A stretch of 64,000 nucleotides of DNA from Acanthosoma haemorrhoidale (GCA_930367205.1 CAKNEZ010000026.1:124001-188000), one strand, 5' to 3'; numbered from the stretch's first letter, positions 49,330-59,505 are shown. The notes: generated by a model from the letters alone, not told the origin. Numbers and translations are program-made.

Positions 49330-51640
49330 ATAGCACTGATTACATATGATGTCAGGCTCCACCACTTGACGGTGAAGATAAATTTGGGGACACCCATTTA
49401 TGTCACCACCATGTATAAGAGACCGAGGGCGTCTCTCCAAGAGTTCTCAGCTCTTATTACTCTAAGAGTGTGCCAAGAGAAATAACCACTGGGCTGTCAG
49501 AGACTTAAATGCGCGGCATTCTTTGTGGAATAATGCCACTGCCAACCCAGCGGGGAGAGTCTTGGTAAAGACGCCCTTTATTGTCGTTCAACCTCAGAAC
49601 CACACCTTTCGCCATAGAGGTAACAGTGCACAGACCCCCACCCTACATATTTTACTCACAAAACAACCACACAGGATAAACAATTGTGAGACCCTGGACC
49701 ACCTGCCAGTATTGTATTCCAATGACGGTAGAGTGGTGATCCCCCCACGAAGTACGACTATTGTCCGGCTGAATGGTACCTATATCGATCGCAACTTTAC
49801 CATCAATTACATACGGTTCCTATTCTCCGCACTACAGAGGAAGTGGATCGATAGGTAGCTTTCCTGACCAAGGTTATCGTCGATGCAGCAAACACTGCTA
49901 TCCCAATGTTTAGCCCGAAGCCTCCCATGGTACATGTCCACCAGACCATATTCTTCGACTTATTTCCTTACGAAATAATTGGAAAAATAACTGGTATAGG
50001 ACAAGGAATCGTCAGGCCAAAAAAGTTGAGAACTCCCTTGCAACACAAATTCGTGGCTTGATAAGGAATTGGAAGACAACAACGTGGCATGAACGGCTTC
50101 ATGGCTTACATGGCGATTTCCGTTAGTTTTAGAAGCTCCTAAAGACTACTACCAAGAAGGACTCAGGTGTCCACTTTCATGACGGAGACACCCTGTACAC
50201 ATCGGAAGAACAGGCTAAAATTTTGGCCGACCACTATACCACAGAAAACCCCGTTAGGACAGGTAACTACCACAAACCTCCGCAGCTGAGGGCAGGTCGG
50301 AACTATATGTTTGTCTCCTCGAAGCAGCTCAAGGCGATTCTTCACCGGTGTCATGGAAACCAAGCACCAGGGGGTGACGGGGTTTAAACGGTATTGCTGA
50401 AACAGCTGCCGAGGAGAGTGATTGCCCAACTCGTTAACCTATAAAATTTATGTATCAAGTTACGATACTTCCCGACAACGTGTAACAAGCTATTTTGTTC
50501 CCACTTCGCTAGCACACAAATAGAGGCGACCACCCACCCCACTATCGCCGATTAGTCTCCTCCCTCTCAAGGGGAAGTTTCTCGAAACGACAATACTGAA
50601 CTACCTGAAGAAGTTCTGTTCGGAAAATGCTATCATTCCGTACGAGCAGACAGGTTTTCAGGCTCATCTGAGTACAGAACATCCGCTTGTGAAGGAACAG
50701 ACGTAAGCCACCCTCGGTATCAACACGAATACATCAACTGCTATGATCTCGTTGGACTGCACAAAGGCTTTCGACTCAGCGTCCCACGGGATGCTGTGCT
50801 GACAGGTTTGTGACTGGAAATTCCTAGAGCTATGTACCATGTTGGTTTCGTTCTTGAAAAACAGATCGGTGGGGCTACTGGTAGGTGATTGCCTCTCTAA
50901 CCCATTCCCTCTGACTTGTGGAGTTCCTCAAAGTGCGGTTCTGTCTCCGGTTCTTTTCAGCATGCACACATCTTAAATTATTGGGACAAACTATAAGAAA
51001 GCTACTGTAAACGCTTTCGCTGACAACATTGTGGTTTACAGCAGTAGCATGAGTGCACAAAGAGCTCTTACACAGGTCAAGTTAGTTTGTAACGTTATCA
51101 GTGATAGACTGGGCATGTTAAACATTATTGCCCGGAAAAGCGACTGCGTAATCTTCCCCCTTTAAAAGGGGGAAAAATCTTTCCTAAAATCGTATAGTAT
51201 AGGGGGGGCAAGAGAACTCACCAGCTTTCTCAATGCACTATTTGGGCATACAAATGGATAGGCATCTCCATTTCTCTACTCATATTAGTAATAAAATAGA
51301 AAAACAAAGGTCTTACCGGCTATCGCACTTGCTAACTTCGCCAAATCTGTCACTTTGTCTCAAATTGATGATATATTGATTATATAATTCAATTGATGTG
51401 TCCTCCGGCCAGCTGTACGGTGCCCCACTATTTCCCCCCTTGACTGACCATACAGCCAAATATCTCCAACATTTCCAAAATGGGATCATGCGAAAAGTGG
51501 TCCGACATAAATACCTCTTTCCAGAGGTTGAAGAACGCTGACCTGCACCCGCTGCTTGGTGTGCCGTGGGTGGGTGAGTTTATCCACCGGAGACACATTA
51601 AGTTTTGTGACTCGTTGCACATACCTGACAAACCCAGTGT
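49330..51640 (+). pseudogene. Decayed Jockey-like LINE (endonuclease and reverse transcriptase)
   Basis: Along the plus strand, with many shifts: apurinic endonuclease pieces (TPIYVTTMYKRPR, RDLNARHSLWNNATANPAGR, PTLHILLTK and the catalytic His in TLDHLPVL), then the linker (HDGDTLYTSEEQAKILADHY). RT motifs follow: NQAPGGDGV, QLPRRVIAQLVNL, PLKGKFLETTILNYLKKF, LDCTKAFDSASHGML, GVPQSAVLSPVLFS and FADNIVVYSS, where the usual FADD has become FADN. The end shows YLGIQMDRHLHFSTHIS and YGAPLFPPL. Enough remains to be sure of the family, but the catalytic change and the stops mean it is dead. No A-rich tail is clear. Confidence 0.85.
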
Positions 51641-53199
51641 TTAACACTATAAGCCCACCTCCCCTCCTGCATCGATGGCAACAGACTGTCGGGGAAAAAT
51701 TAGGTTAAGAATTAGTATGTAAGTCAGTTTTAAGGTTGATCAAAAAGGTGAGCCCCATCACCTTTATTAGTCAGTTTAGTACAGTCACTTGTAATGTACG
51801 AGTATATCATTATACTTTATAAAATAACAAAACCTGAATATAATGTAGCGATGCTACAGAAAATACAAAAATAATTTGTAAATAGATTCGCCTGAGGATC
51901 TATAATTGTATATAATAACTGTAAATTTAAAGGGGCTATGAACGAAAAAAAAATAAAGCAGTTCCACGGATAACGGGTAACTGTAACGGTACAATGACCA
52001 CAAGTGGAAATACAGTGACAAAATAGTGACAATTAACAGGTAAGGAGAGGCTGTACTTTCAAACACGAACTTAGCAATCGTTATTGGTCCGTCTGTTAGT
52101 GTGACAGTTCTAGTAAGGTTCAAATTTTATTTAATAATTATTTAATCTATGCAAATGTTCAAATGGACACCGGATATTGGTCAAAATACAATAACAGAAA
52201 AATTAGGAAAAAAATCAAACCTAAACATTCTAATTTTTAGTTTAACATTGATTAGACTTGACACCTTGGAATATTATTTAACATCAAAACGAGACGAGGA
52301 CCCTCACTCGTATGTGATATAGGTTATAGAACCAACAAAAACAAGTAGATCCTCATTTGCTAAATGCTATCTTTTATAATCAAATTTTAGAAGAAACTAT
52401 ACAGTGAAAATTCTTTTTTGTCCAAATTTACGCACTGAAACGCGAAAACACAAAGATATTCCAAAAGCAAATGTTTTTAGTTACCGACTAAGAACAGAAA
52501 TCGTTTTTACCGATTCACATAATTGTTTGTTGTTAGTAGTTAATTCAGCTATTTACGATTTATTTTAACATCATATTTTATGAATAAAATTTAGCGAATA
52601 ATTGATGTAACATAATTTTATTAGGTATAATAATAGTTATAATGATGGTTAGGGCTGGGCTGGCTAATTCCATGGCTAATTTTTGTTCTAATAAAAAATC
52701 AATACTAGTTTTGTAACCTACCTCATTTTTTACCATTTCTTTTCCTAATTTATTTGATCAATTTACCTTAACTAATTTGATAGGTCCGTCATGAGATCTA
52801 TAATTCAAATTGTTTTATGTCTTTGACATAGGAATTTATCCCGATTGAATCGCCCAATCTCAAGGCTAATGTTGTAGTTAATAATAAATTGAGAAACTAG
52901 GAATTGTGAAATATATTTTAAATAAAATGGTTATAAAAAATAATTATAATTATATATAGTGCTGACAAAAAGTATATAAAAAAATATTCAATTGCTTTTG
53001 AACAAGGATAGTCACTACTAATTACATAAAACATTTCTTTTAATGGATCCATAATAAAAACAATATTAATATCACCCAATCGATGATCTCCATATAATCC
53101 AATCAACATTACTGTCTGCTGTTGGTTCTTCTCCTCTCTTCCAGTATGGTACCGCCAGTTCGGGAGCTTGCTAAGAATCCGCTCTTCTCGGTGGTCGTG
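51641..53199. other. AT-rich sequence, no gene recognised
   Basis: Several short frames (for example 51854-52123 minus) have low-complexity, membrane-like composition typical of random AT-rich DNA. The start may hold the 3' untranslated part of the LINE. Confidence 0.5.
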
Positions 53200-53281
53200 C
53201 TAAGACTTCCCGTTTATCTCATCCCCACTCCTAAGAGCATAAGGGAAGATGCTTACAATCTGGTCACATCTGTGAAGGTTC
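53200..53281 (-). CDS. Candidate last exon of a Q/N-rich host gene
   Basis: Minus strand, after an acceptor-like CATGGCCAG. The first G completes the Arg codon left open by the preceding exon. Then 26 codons (NLHRCDQIVSIFPYALRS and GDEINGKS) end in TAG. The phase fits, but the acceptor lacks a pyrimidine tract, and a plus-strand frame with an acceptor-like TCTCCTCTCTTCCAG covers the same bases, so the strand is uncertain. Confidence 0.35.
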
Positions 53282-53378
53282 CTGGCCATGATATGCTCAA
53301 ATATCATGAATGTTACAGTTTATGGCATATGTGTTATTGTAATACACTTATATGTAATAGTAAGATAATTAATAATAC

Positions 53379-53452
53379 CTCGATGAGGATGTTGCTGGTT
53401 GTTGTATATTGGAAGTTGGGACCGATTGGAACACAAAAGAGACCGGCGCATT
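53379..53452 (-). CDS. Exon of a Q/N-rich host gene
   Basis: Minus strand, acceptor CATATTTTCAG, donor CGAG|GTATTA. It is read in phase 0 as required by the exon before it: NAPVSFVFQSVPTSNIQQPA then TSSSR with two bases left. Open, rich in Ser, Pro and Gln like its upstream neighbour. Confidence 0.5.
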
Positions 53453-53535
53453 CTGAAAATATGATGATAATAATAATAATATAATGATATGTTTAGTAAA
53501 ATGATATAGTATATTGTAGAGTTATAATCAATTAC

Positions 53536-53764
53536 CGGATATCGGTGGCGATGATACGACCCGTCAGAGTTTTGTGAATTTGCATATCGAGGGGGTATTT
53601 TAAATGCCTGAGGGTTGAACCCTAATCCCACTTGTGGCTGGATGAATGTGCTTGCCTGGTAAGAGTACTGCACTGAGTACTGCTGCAACCAGGGAGAGGC
53701 CTGTTGCCTCGGATCCCCGAAGTTATTGGGACAGATGTCACAGGGATAGATGACGGCTTGTTGT
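53536..53764 (-). CDS. Exon of a Q/N-rich host gene, with a CxxC motif
   Basis: Minus strand, acceptor ATTTCATTTCAG, donor ATCCG|GTAATTG. The first base completes a codon shared with the exon at 54031-54228. 76 codons follow: QQAVIYPCDICPNNFGDPRQ, then Gln-, Tyr- and Phe-rich sequence (SPWLQQYSVQYSYQAS, PQVGLGFNPQAFKIPPR), ending YHRHRYP in phase 0. The motif YPCDICPNNF looks like the start of a C2H2 finger, but no His pair follows. Composition is far more coding-like than the flanks. The protein is not recognised; low-complexity Q-rich regions are common in RNA-binding and transcription proteins. Confidence 0.6.
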
Positions 53765-53809
53765 CTGAAATGAAATATGCATTTTTCGATAATTATCTGA
53801 AGTGAAATA

Positions 53810-53912
53810 AAGTGACGAAGCCCTGATTTGAACCCAGGATCTACTCCTGATTATCACCTGCCAGACGCCAGAGCCCGACAGACAGCAATCCACGGCTTTA
53901 ACCATTTTGTTA
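53810..53912 (-). repeat. tRNA-derived SINE-like element in an intron
   Basis: The minus strand has an A-box-like TGGTTAAAGCCGTGG at 53904-53890 and a B-box GGGTTCAAATC at 53835-53825, inside a T-arm-like CCTG...CAGG hairpin, about 55 bases apart. These are the RNA polymerase III promoter parts of tRNAs and tRNA-derived SINEs. No complete cloverleaf is visible, so a SINE is more likely than a tRNA gene. It lies in the intron between the exons at 53764 and 54031, in the same orientation. Confidence 0.5.
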
Positions 53913-54030
53913 TAAGCTCATAACTCTCTATTCAGGTTGATTTCGTTACGTGGCTCTCTATGGCCTACTGCAGAATGCCTTAATTAGTCAAATATTATCT
54001 CTAGAACCTTTAATTTTGTCCAATACTCAC

Positions 54031-54228
54031 GTGTTGCCAAAGGCCGAGCGGCGCGGCAAGACATTGGGTCGCATCAACGACGGAATCGGCGCATTTGGTC
54101 TACCGGTGGTGTCCTGTTGCCGCTGCTGCCCAAACTGATTTTGATGGCCTGGATGAATGTTGGCTGGAACATATTGATTGCTCCCTTCGGCAGCTTCTTG
54201 ATCGCTGTTGCGGTTTTGGCTGTTGTCT
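54031..54228 (-). CDS. Exon of a Q/N-rich host gene
   Basis: Minus strand, acceptor GTTAAATTACAG, donor CAACAC|GTGAGTA. 65 codons plus split codons at both ends: DNSQNRNSDQEAAEGSNQYV, then PANIHPGHQNQFGQQRQQDT and PNAPIPSLMRPNVLPRRSAF. Strongly biased to Gln, Asn, Pro and Ser and clearly more GC-rich than the surroundings. The phase agrees with the next exon. Upstream exons are not seen; a 4.5-kb gypsy element lies 300 bases upstream. Confidence 0.6.
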
Positions 54229-54522
54229 CTGTAATTTAACAAAAACGTAATACGAAAATCTTAGGTATTACAATAATGGTCGCAACTGGTCTTACCTATT
54301 CATGAATGGTTTTAATCAATACACTCTACAATATACGGTCACACTCTTATTAAAATTAAACGTCAAGTAATTTCAGGTCTATTTCACAAGCAACAGATAA
54401 TAATTATAAATAACTAAAATTCCAAAATATAAAAAAAAGACGATCATTGAGTAAAGAGACGTCACCAATAAAATGGGGTACCTAGAAAATACTCCCCTTC
54501 AAATTCCGGGATTCAAAACTTA
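54229..54522. other. Intron-like sequence left of the gypsy element
   Basis: AT-rich, nothing recognised, apart from a minus-strand ATAGG|TAAGT donor-like sequence at the insertion site, part of which forms the target duplication. Confidence 0.4.
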
Positions 54523-54527
54523 CCTAT

Positions 54528-54689
54528 TGTTTGGATGTAATAAGTAACAACACAAGTTAACAAAAGAACCAAGTTTATTAATCAGTTCACACACGCATCA
54601 CAACATTAGCAATCGGTTTATATACATACAAAGCTCTGGAGGTAACAACCAGGTTCAGGTTATAACTTACAAATGTTACCAACCTAACA
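54528..54689 (-). repeat. 3' LTR of the complete gypsy element
   Basis: 162 bp, plus strand from TGTTTGGATG to ACCTAACA. Identical to the 5' LTR except CGCATCAC here against CGCAGCAC. Carries TATATAAACC and an AATAAA signal on the minus strand. Confidence 0.95.
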
Positions 54690-54701
54690 TCCCCCTCCTT
54701 A
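54690..54701 (-). promoter_or_regulatory. Polypurine tract of the complete gypsy element
   Basis: The minus strand reads AAGGAGGGGGA immediately before the 3' LTR, the expected priming site for plus-strand DNA synthesis. Confidence 0.85.
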
Positions 54702-54890
54702 AGTTTTAAATACAAAAATAAAAATATAGTATACATTACAATCATGTTCATATAGTATGTAACTTATGATCTAATTTGTAACAAATTATTTGGAAGTAAT
54801 TACAAAAAGATAAAGAATAAAAAAAAATACTTATTAGAAAATAAAGGTTTAACCACAAAATTACAGAGCAAGAGCTTACAAATAAAAACA

Positions 54891-57800
54891 TTACAAATCT
54901 AACCTTTCTGGTTTTTTAATTACTCTACCTGATCTAGTTGTAATAGAGTCAGGTAAATTCAATGGCAAGGAACAACCAGGGTTATTTAAATCTTTAACAG
55001 TCCTATCTATGTTTACATTATTCCAGACATCAACAGTTTCGTCAAAATCAAAATCGTTATGTTTGTATTCAGCATCCTCTGATGGAGGAGCATTGTATTT
55101 CTTGATAAATACTGAATTGCGCCTATACATTTTGCCATTAATGTTTAGCAAATATGACCTAAATTTAAGCTTTTTAACAATGAGTGCTCTTTCCCACAAC
55201 TTAGTATACTTGTCTTGTACTAAAACATTATCACCCTCGTTAAATTCTACTGATTTTCTGCTGTGCTCATTATAATAGGTCTTTTGAGAATTTTTATCAT
55301 AAACTTGTGGATCATCAACAACATGAGGTGCCAGACAGCTATCTCTTATAGGAAGTTTTGATCTAAGAGTCCTACTCTGAAGGAGTTGGGAAGGTGAATA
55401 TTGTAATCCTGCAACAGGAGAATTTCTGTAGTTAAGTAAATATAAATCTAAGTCATCATTTTCATGGTGACATTTTTTTAGCATGGATTTCATCAACCCT
55501 ACTGCTTTTTCTGCAAGACCGTTACTTTTGGGATAATGGGGACTCGATGTTGTTATGACGAAATTCCACTGGTCTGAAAATTTTTGAAATTCAAAAGAGC
55601 TAAATGGATTATTGTCAGCGACTATGATTTTGGGGATCCCGTAAGAGGCGAAAATTGGCTTTAGACACTCTATTAATGACGACGACGTTTTGCCTTTGAG
55701 TTTCTTTAACTCAACCCATCTAGAATAGTAGTCCACCACAACCAAATAGTGCATGTTACGAAATTCAAGAATATCCATACCAATTTTATAGAATGGGATG
55801 GGTGGTATCTTATGAGGGAGCAGAGGTTCTTTAATATTGGACCTTTGGAATCTTTGACAAACGGTACAAGAATTTACAAGGTTCGTCACATCAGACAGAA
55901 TGCCAGGCCAGTAAAAGAATTGTTTTATTTTTTCCTTGATCTTGTTAAGGCCAAGATGTGTTTCATGCAGTAAGTTCAAAATGTTTTTTCTACACAACGG
56001 GGGATCAACCAACCTTTCATCATAATATATTAAGTCATTTTCTACTGTGATACTATTTCTTATATTAAAATAATGAGCTAGATCTCCACTACATTTTAGA
56101 GATTTTGGCCAACCACTACTGTAGTACTTGATAATTTGATTTAACGTTTCATCCAAATTTGTTTCGGATTTTAAATGTATAAGTTGCTGGTCAGAGCAAT
56201 CAAATAAAACACCTACGGTGTGTACAACATCCCTCATTGACACATCATCTGCAACATTTCCTGCAATAATATTCCTTGACAATAAGTCAGCAATAACCAT
56301 AGACCTCCCTGGGAGATACTTAAGCTCAAACTTATATGGTAAAATTTTCAATCTAAGCCGTCTGAGTCGATTATTTTTTATTTTGTTGATATCCTTTTGT
56401 ATAGACGTTAGGGGAGCATGATCTGTGTAAACAATCACATTAGGGTGTCCATAAACAAAGTTGTGGAGTTTTTTTAATGCAAATGTTATAGCAAGGAGTT
56501 CTTTTTCAATTTGTGCATATTCTTGTTCACAAGCAGTTAGAGTTCTGCTAGCATACAAAACAGGCTTTCCTTCTTGTATTAATGAGCAACCAACAGCATA
56601 ATTACTAGAGTCAGCTTGTATCTCAATGGTCTTAACAGGGTCAAAAGAAGCAAGTAATGTTATATTTGAGATAACAGATTTCAATTTATTAAAACTTTTA
56701 TCATGAGATTTAGTCCAAAGCCAAACGGATTCTTTTTTAAGCAAGGATGTAAAAGGGGCTATTAAATCAGAGAGATTAGGTATGAAGTTTCTTAAAAAAT
56801 TAACCATTCCCAAAATTTTTTGAAGATCTTTAACATTTTTTGGTGGCTCTAAATTTATTATTGATTGAATTCTTTGCGAGTCAGGTCTATGACCATGCTT
56901 ATTAAATAAAAACCCGAGATATTTGACTTCGTTAACAAAATATTGAACTTTCTCAGAATCGAATTTAATATTGTATTTTCTAGCCACAGAAACAACCTCC
57001 CCAACTGTCTGCCTAAGCTCCTCCTCAGAGTTAGCACAACACAAAATGTCATCAAAATAAACTAAAACATTCTTTATGTGACCGAAATACTTATATGTTA
57101 GTTTTTGGAAGAATTCTGGCAAAACTGTCAAACCAAAAGGGGCTCTTAGATATTTAAAAACGCCAAATGGTGTACTAAAACAACATAACTTACTGGATTC
57201 CTCATCTAGTCTAATTTGATGAAACCCACTTTTTAAATCGAAAAGACAGAAGTGACTTTTGTTAGCCAGTTTCAAACTTATTTCCTCTAAGGTAGGAATT
57301 TCATAATAGTCTCTAACCAAATACTTATTCAAGTGTTGGGGGTCAATGCACAACCTTAGTGAAGAGTCAGGTTTTTCTACAATCACAAGATTATTAATCC
57401 ACTCACAAGGCTCATCCACTCGCTCTATTATGTTTGCATGCAATAAATCATCTAAGCAAGTTTTTAATTTATTCTTTATTTTATAAGGAACTCTGCGACC
57501 TGGATTTGCCTTAGGAGTAGCATCTTTACTGAGTTTTAACTTGCATATGTCTGGGAAGCATCCTAGTCCACTGAAGACATCCTGATTCTGTTTGAGAAAA
57601 TCATCGACTGGGACAGTAACCTTGTCTATCCGACGAAGAAGTCCAAGCTCAACACACGAACGTAGTCCCAGAAGTGGTGTTCTGTCATCATTCACAATCA
57701 TAAACGGGGCGTTTATTTTCACACTGTCTTTTTGAAGATCAAGATCAACAGAGCCGATCGGTCGAACAACAAATCCACCAAAGGATTCAAGAAGTACATC

Positions 57801-58160
57801 AGTTTTTCTTATATTTAAGTCAGCATCAAGTTTCTGAAGAGCAGTAGTTGTTATAACATTAACTTGGGATCCAGTATCGAGTTTAAATTCAATCGGTTGA
57901 TCGTTAATTTTTAGCAAGGCCAGCCATTCATCTTTTCCCTGAGTGATAGCATCACAGGCACACAGGTTTAAAGAATCCAACTTAAAAACATCATTACTCA
58001 ACTCCACCAACCACTTCATGAGCCTGTCGAATGCGATTATTACGCTTATTTCCGATGCATTGTTTTGCAAAATGATTGAATTTTTTACAGTAGGAACACT
58101 GCTTACCAAATGCTGGGCACCGTCCTTTAGCGTGGTTGAAGCCACAGCGATCACAAGCAT
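54891..58160 (-). CDS. pol: gypsy Pol polyprotein (protease, reverse transcriptase, RNase H, integrase)
   Basis: 1089 codons, undamaged. Domains in order: protease with Asp-Thr-Gly at residues 95-97 (KLDTGSQVN) and LLGLRSC at about 163-169; reverse transcriptase with Asp308 (CLFDLKSGFHQ) and YFDD at 368-371; RNase H with Asp516 (QADSSNYAVG), Glu554 (IEKELLAI) and Asp580 (YTDHAPL); integrase zinc-binding His/His at about 732 and 735 and Cys765/Cys768 (CTVCQR), then Asp796, Asp849 (VADNNPF) and Glu884 (NGLAEKAV). The tail after about residue 980 is less conserved. The frame is in the +1 register relative to gag and overlaps its last 167 bases. The ATG at 58160 is only the first ATG of the open stretch; the true N-terminus is probably made by frameshifting from gag. 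Confidence 0.95.
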   Translation of the reverse strand: MLVIAVASTTLKDGAQHLVSSVPTVKNSIILQNNASEISVIIAFDRLMKWLVELSNDVFKLDSLNLCACDAITQGKDEWLALLKINDQPIEFKLDTGSQVNVITTTALQKLDADLNIRKTDVLLESFGGFVVRPIGSVDLDLQKDSVKINAPFMIVNDDRTPLLGLRSCVELGLLRRIDKVTVPVDDFLKQNQDVFSGLGCFPDICKLKLSKDATPKANPGRRVPYKIKNKLKTCLDDLLHANIIERVDEPCEWINNLVIVEKPDSSLRLCIDPQHLNKYLVRDYYEIPTLEEISLKLANKSHFCLFDLKSGFHQIRLDEESSKLCCFSTPFGVFKYLRAPFGLTVLPEFFQKLTYKYFGHIKNVLVYFDDILCCANSEEELRQTVGEVVSVARKYNIKFDSEKVQYFVNEVKYLGFLFNKHGHRPDSQRIQSIINLEPPKNVKDLQKILGMVNFLRNFIPNLSDLIAPFTSLLKKESVWLWTKSHDKSFNKLKSVISNITLLASFDPVKTIEIQADSSNYAVGCSLIQEGKPVLYASRTLTACEQEYAQIEKELLAITFALKKLHNFVYGHPNVIVYTDHAPLTSIQKDINKIKNNRLRRLRLKILPYKFELKYLPGRSMVIADLLSRNIIAGNVADDVSMRDVVHTVGVLFDCSDQQLIHLKSETNLDETLNQIIKYYSSGWPKSLKCSGDLAHYFNIRNSITVENDLIYYDERLVDPPLCRKNILNLLHETHLGLNKIKEKIKQFFYWPGILSDVTNLVNSCTVCQRFQRSNIKEPLLPHKIPPIPFYKIGMDILEFRNMHYLVVVDYYSRWVELKKLKGKTSSSLIECLKPIFASYGIPKIIVADNNPFSSFEFQKFSDQWNFVITTSSPHYPKSNGLAEKAVGLMKSMLKKCHHENDDLDLYLLNYRNSPVAGLQYSPSQLLQSRTLRSKLPIRDSCLAPHVVDDPQVYDKNSQKTYYNEHSRKSVEFNEGDNVLVQDKYTKLWERALIVKKLKFRSYLLNINGKMYRRNSVFIKKYNAPPSEDAEYKHNDFDFDETVDVWNNVNIDRTVKDLNNPGCSLPLNLPDSITTRSGRVIKKPERLDL

Positions 58161-58815
58161 ATAAACTATCCTGACGGTCCCGGAGCTCTGGTGGTCTTTT
58201 CATTTGTGGCTTCCGATTTACTTCGAGTATCTCCGTCGGCGTATCAATCGATGTTTTCACTGGAGGTGGTGCTTTTAATATTTTCATGTTGAGCTCTGCC
58301 ATCTCGACTGTTTTACAAAAATTAACTGTTTTTTCCAATAAAGGGTCCTCTCTCAAAAGTCTTTCTTGAGTACTTTTGTCATAAAGTCCAAGAATTATTT
58401 GGGATTTTAGCAATTTTTCTTCTTGTTCACCGAATTCACAAGGCGTTACTAGTGATTTTAGATCAGTAAAATACCGTTCAAATGGTTCATTTGCTGCTTG
58501 TTTTCTGCTAAAAAATTTATAAATCACCATAGTCTCATTTTTCCGTGGGGTGCAATGCTTTTCTAGGACGTCTAAAATAGAAATTACTGTTTCATTACCT
58601 GGTTTTAACGTCGTGATTGTGGAGTAAAGTTTTAAACCATCGGATCCCAATAAGTTTTTCAGTCTTGCTACTTGGACCTCTCGCGATTTCTTCTCAGTCT
58701 CTGTGGCTACAAAATAAACTTCTATTTCAGTCCGGAATCTTCTAAAGCTCTCGGAGAGGTTATCCACGTTGACGTCGAATTCTGAGGGTTTGTTGAACTC
58801 CATGGCTAATATCAC
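57994..58815 (-). CDS. gag: gypsy Gag polyprotein with two zinc knuckles
   Basis: 273 codons from the first ATG (MILAMEFNKP; a second ATG at codon 5 has the more usual start context). Residues about 20-190 form the helical capsid region (FRRFRTEIEVYFVATETEKK; RKQAANEPFERYFTDLKSLV; LKSQIILGLYDKSTQERLL), as in arthropod gypsy Gags. The nucleocapsid at about 221-253 has CDRCGFNHAKGRC and the classical CCHC knuckle CSYCKKFNHFAKQC. It packages the element RNA into particles. It ends ...VVGGVE-stop while pol is already open in the +1 register. Confidence 0.9.
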   Translation of the reverse strand: MILAMEFNKPSEFDVNVDNLSESFRRFRTEIEVYFVATETEKKSREVQVARLKNLLGSDGLKLYSTITTLKPGNETVISILDVLEKHCTPRKNETMVIYKFFSRKQAANEPFERYFTDLKSLVTPCEFGEQEEKLLKSQIILGLYDKSTQERLLREDPLLEKTVNFCKTVEMAELNMKILKAPPPVKTSIDTPTEILEVNRKPQMKRPPELRDRQDSLYACDRCGFNHAKGRCPAFGKQCSYCKKFNHFAKQCIGNKRNNRIRQAHEVVGGVE

Positions 58816-58841
58816 GTCCGTTTGTTCAGTTTAAACTAAAA

Positions 58842-58852
58842 CGACTGCGCCA
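58842..58852 (-). promoter_or_regulatory. Primer-binding site of the complete gypsy element
   Basis: The minus strand reads TGGCGCAGTCG directly after the 5' LTR. The same start is found in Drosophila 17.6/297-type elements, which use a tRNA-Ser primer as I recall. The tRNA match was not checked. Confidence 0.75.
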
Positions 58853-59014
58853 TGTTTGGATGTAATAAGTAACAACACAAGTTAACAAAAGAACCAAGTT
58901 TATTAATCAGTTCACACACGCAGCACAACATTAGCAATCGGTTTATATACATACAAAGCTCTGGAGGTAACAACCAGGTTCAGGTTATAACTTACAAATG
59001 TTACCAACCTAACA
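58853..59014 (-). repeat. 5' LTR of the complete gypsy element
   Basis: 162 bp. On the minus strand it starts TGTTAGGTTGG, has a TATA box TATATAAACC at 58949-58940 and an AATAAA signal, and ends TCCAAACA. One difference from the 3' LTR. Confidence 0.95.
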
Positions 59015-59234
59015 CCTATTATACCTAAAACCTAAAATTTACCAAATATAACCACGTGTTTTATATTATCCGCCGGGATTTATAATTATCAGGCAAAGAT
59101 CACTAAAGAATAAAAGAAAAGAATGTAAGACGCAGGCAAGTGAGATGAAGTTTGTCCTGTGATATATTAGCCTAGCCTATAGACAATTTCTTACCCCTTT
59201 TTAAACTTAACTACAATAAGATGTAATATATTGT

Positions 59235-59400
59235 GAGATGAAGAGAATTGGTAAAACAAGGTGGTACAGAATGAGGAACTTTGACTGGTTTGGACATGTT
59301 CATGGAATGGCAGTGAACAGGTTCTTAAAAAAATGCAATGAAAGCTAGGTCTGAAGGGAAACGACGAGATATGTCCATGAAGTTTCTACAGGACTCCGAA
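59235..59400 (+). pseudogene. Small LINE relic, reverse transcriptase C-terminal end
   Basis: A plus-strand frame reads KRIGKTRWYRMRNFDWFGHV, then HGMAVNRFLKK, resembling the 'RLRWLGHVxRM...R.PK' end of many LINE ORF2 proteins. It is too short to assign to a clade. Confidence 0.45.
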
Positions 59401-59429
59401 AGTACACAGATAATTGTGTGAAAAATTGA

Positions 59430-59505
59430 CAGGACCAAGGCTCAAACTCAGGAACTCCTTACGTTTGTCCCATCACGTAATTTTTCGACTGAGCCATGCC
59501 AGCGA
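59430..59505 (-). repeat. tRNA-derived SINE-like fragment
   Basis: The minus strand has an A-box TGGCTCAGTCG at 59496-59486 and a B-box-like GAGTTTGAGCC at 59449-59439, at a spacing normal for polymerase III promoters. It lies between the two direct repeats. No cloverleaf can be drawn, so it is not called a tRNA gene. Confidence 0.45.

Larger units (their letters stand above)
54528..59014 (-). mobile_element. Structurally complete Ty3/gypsy LTR retrotransposon (4487 bp)
   Basis: Flanked by a 5-bp target duplication CCTAT (54523-54527 and 59015-59019). Two 162-bp LTRs beginning TG and ending CA differ at a single base. Internal parts in order on the minus strand: primer-binding site directly after the 5' LTR, gag (273 codons), pol (1089 codons, no stop) and a polypurine tract directly before the 3' LTR. 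Nothing essential seems to be missing, so it is a recent and possibly active copy. It has no env-like frame. Confidence 0.95.

Noticed and set aside
51817..52123. Two overlapping minus-strand membrane-like frames
   Set aside because: AT-rich DNA gives such hydrophobic frames by chance; no start context, motif or neighbour supports them.
53122..53484. 120-codon plus-strand frame (MVPPVRELAKNPL...)
   Set aside because: It overlaps two phase-compatible minus-strand exons, and its second half is low-complexity. The plus-strand acceptor-like sequence before it keeps some doubt.
53810..53912. A true tRNA gene
   Set aside because: A and B boxes are present, but the acceptor and anticodon stems cannot be formed.
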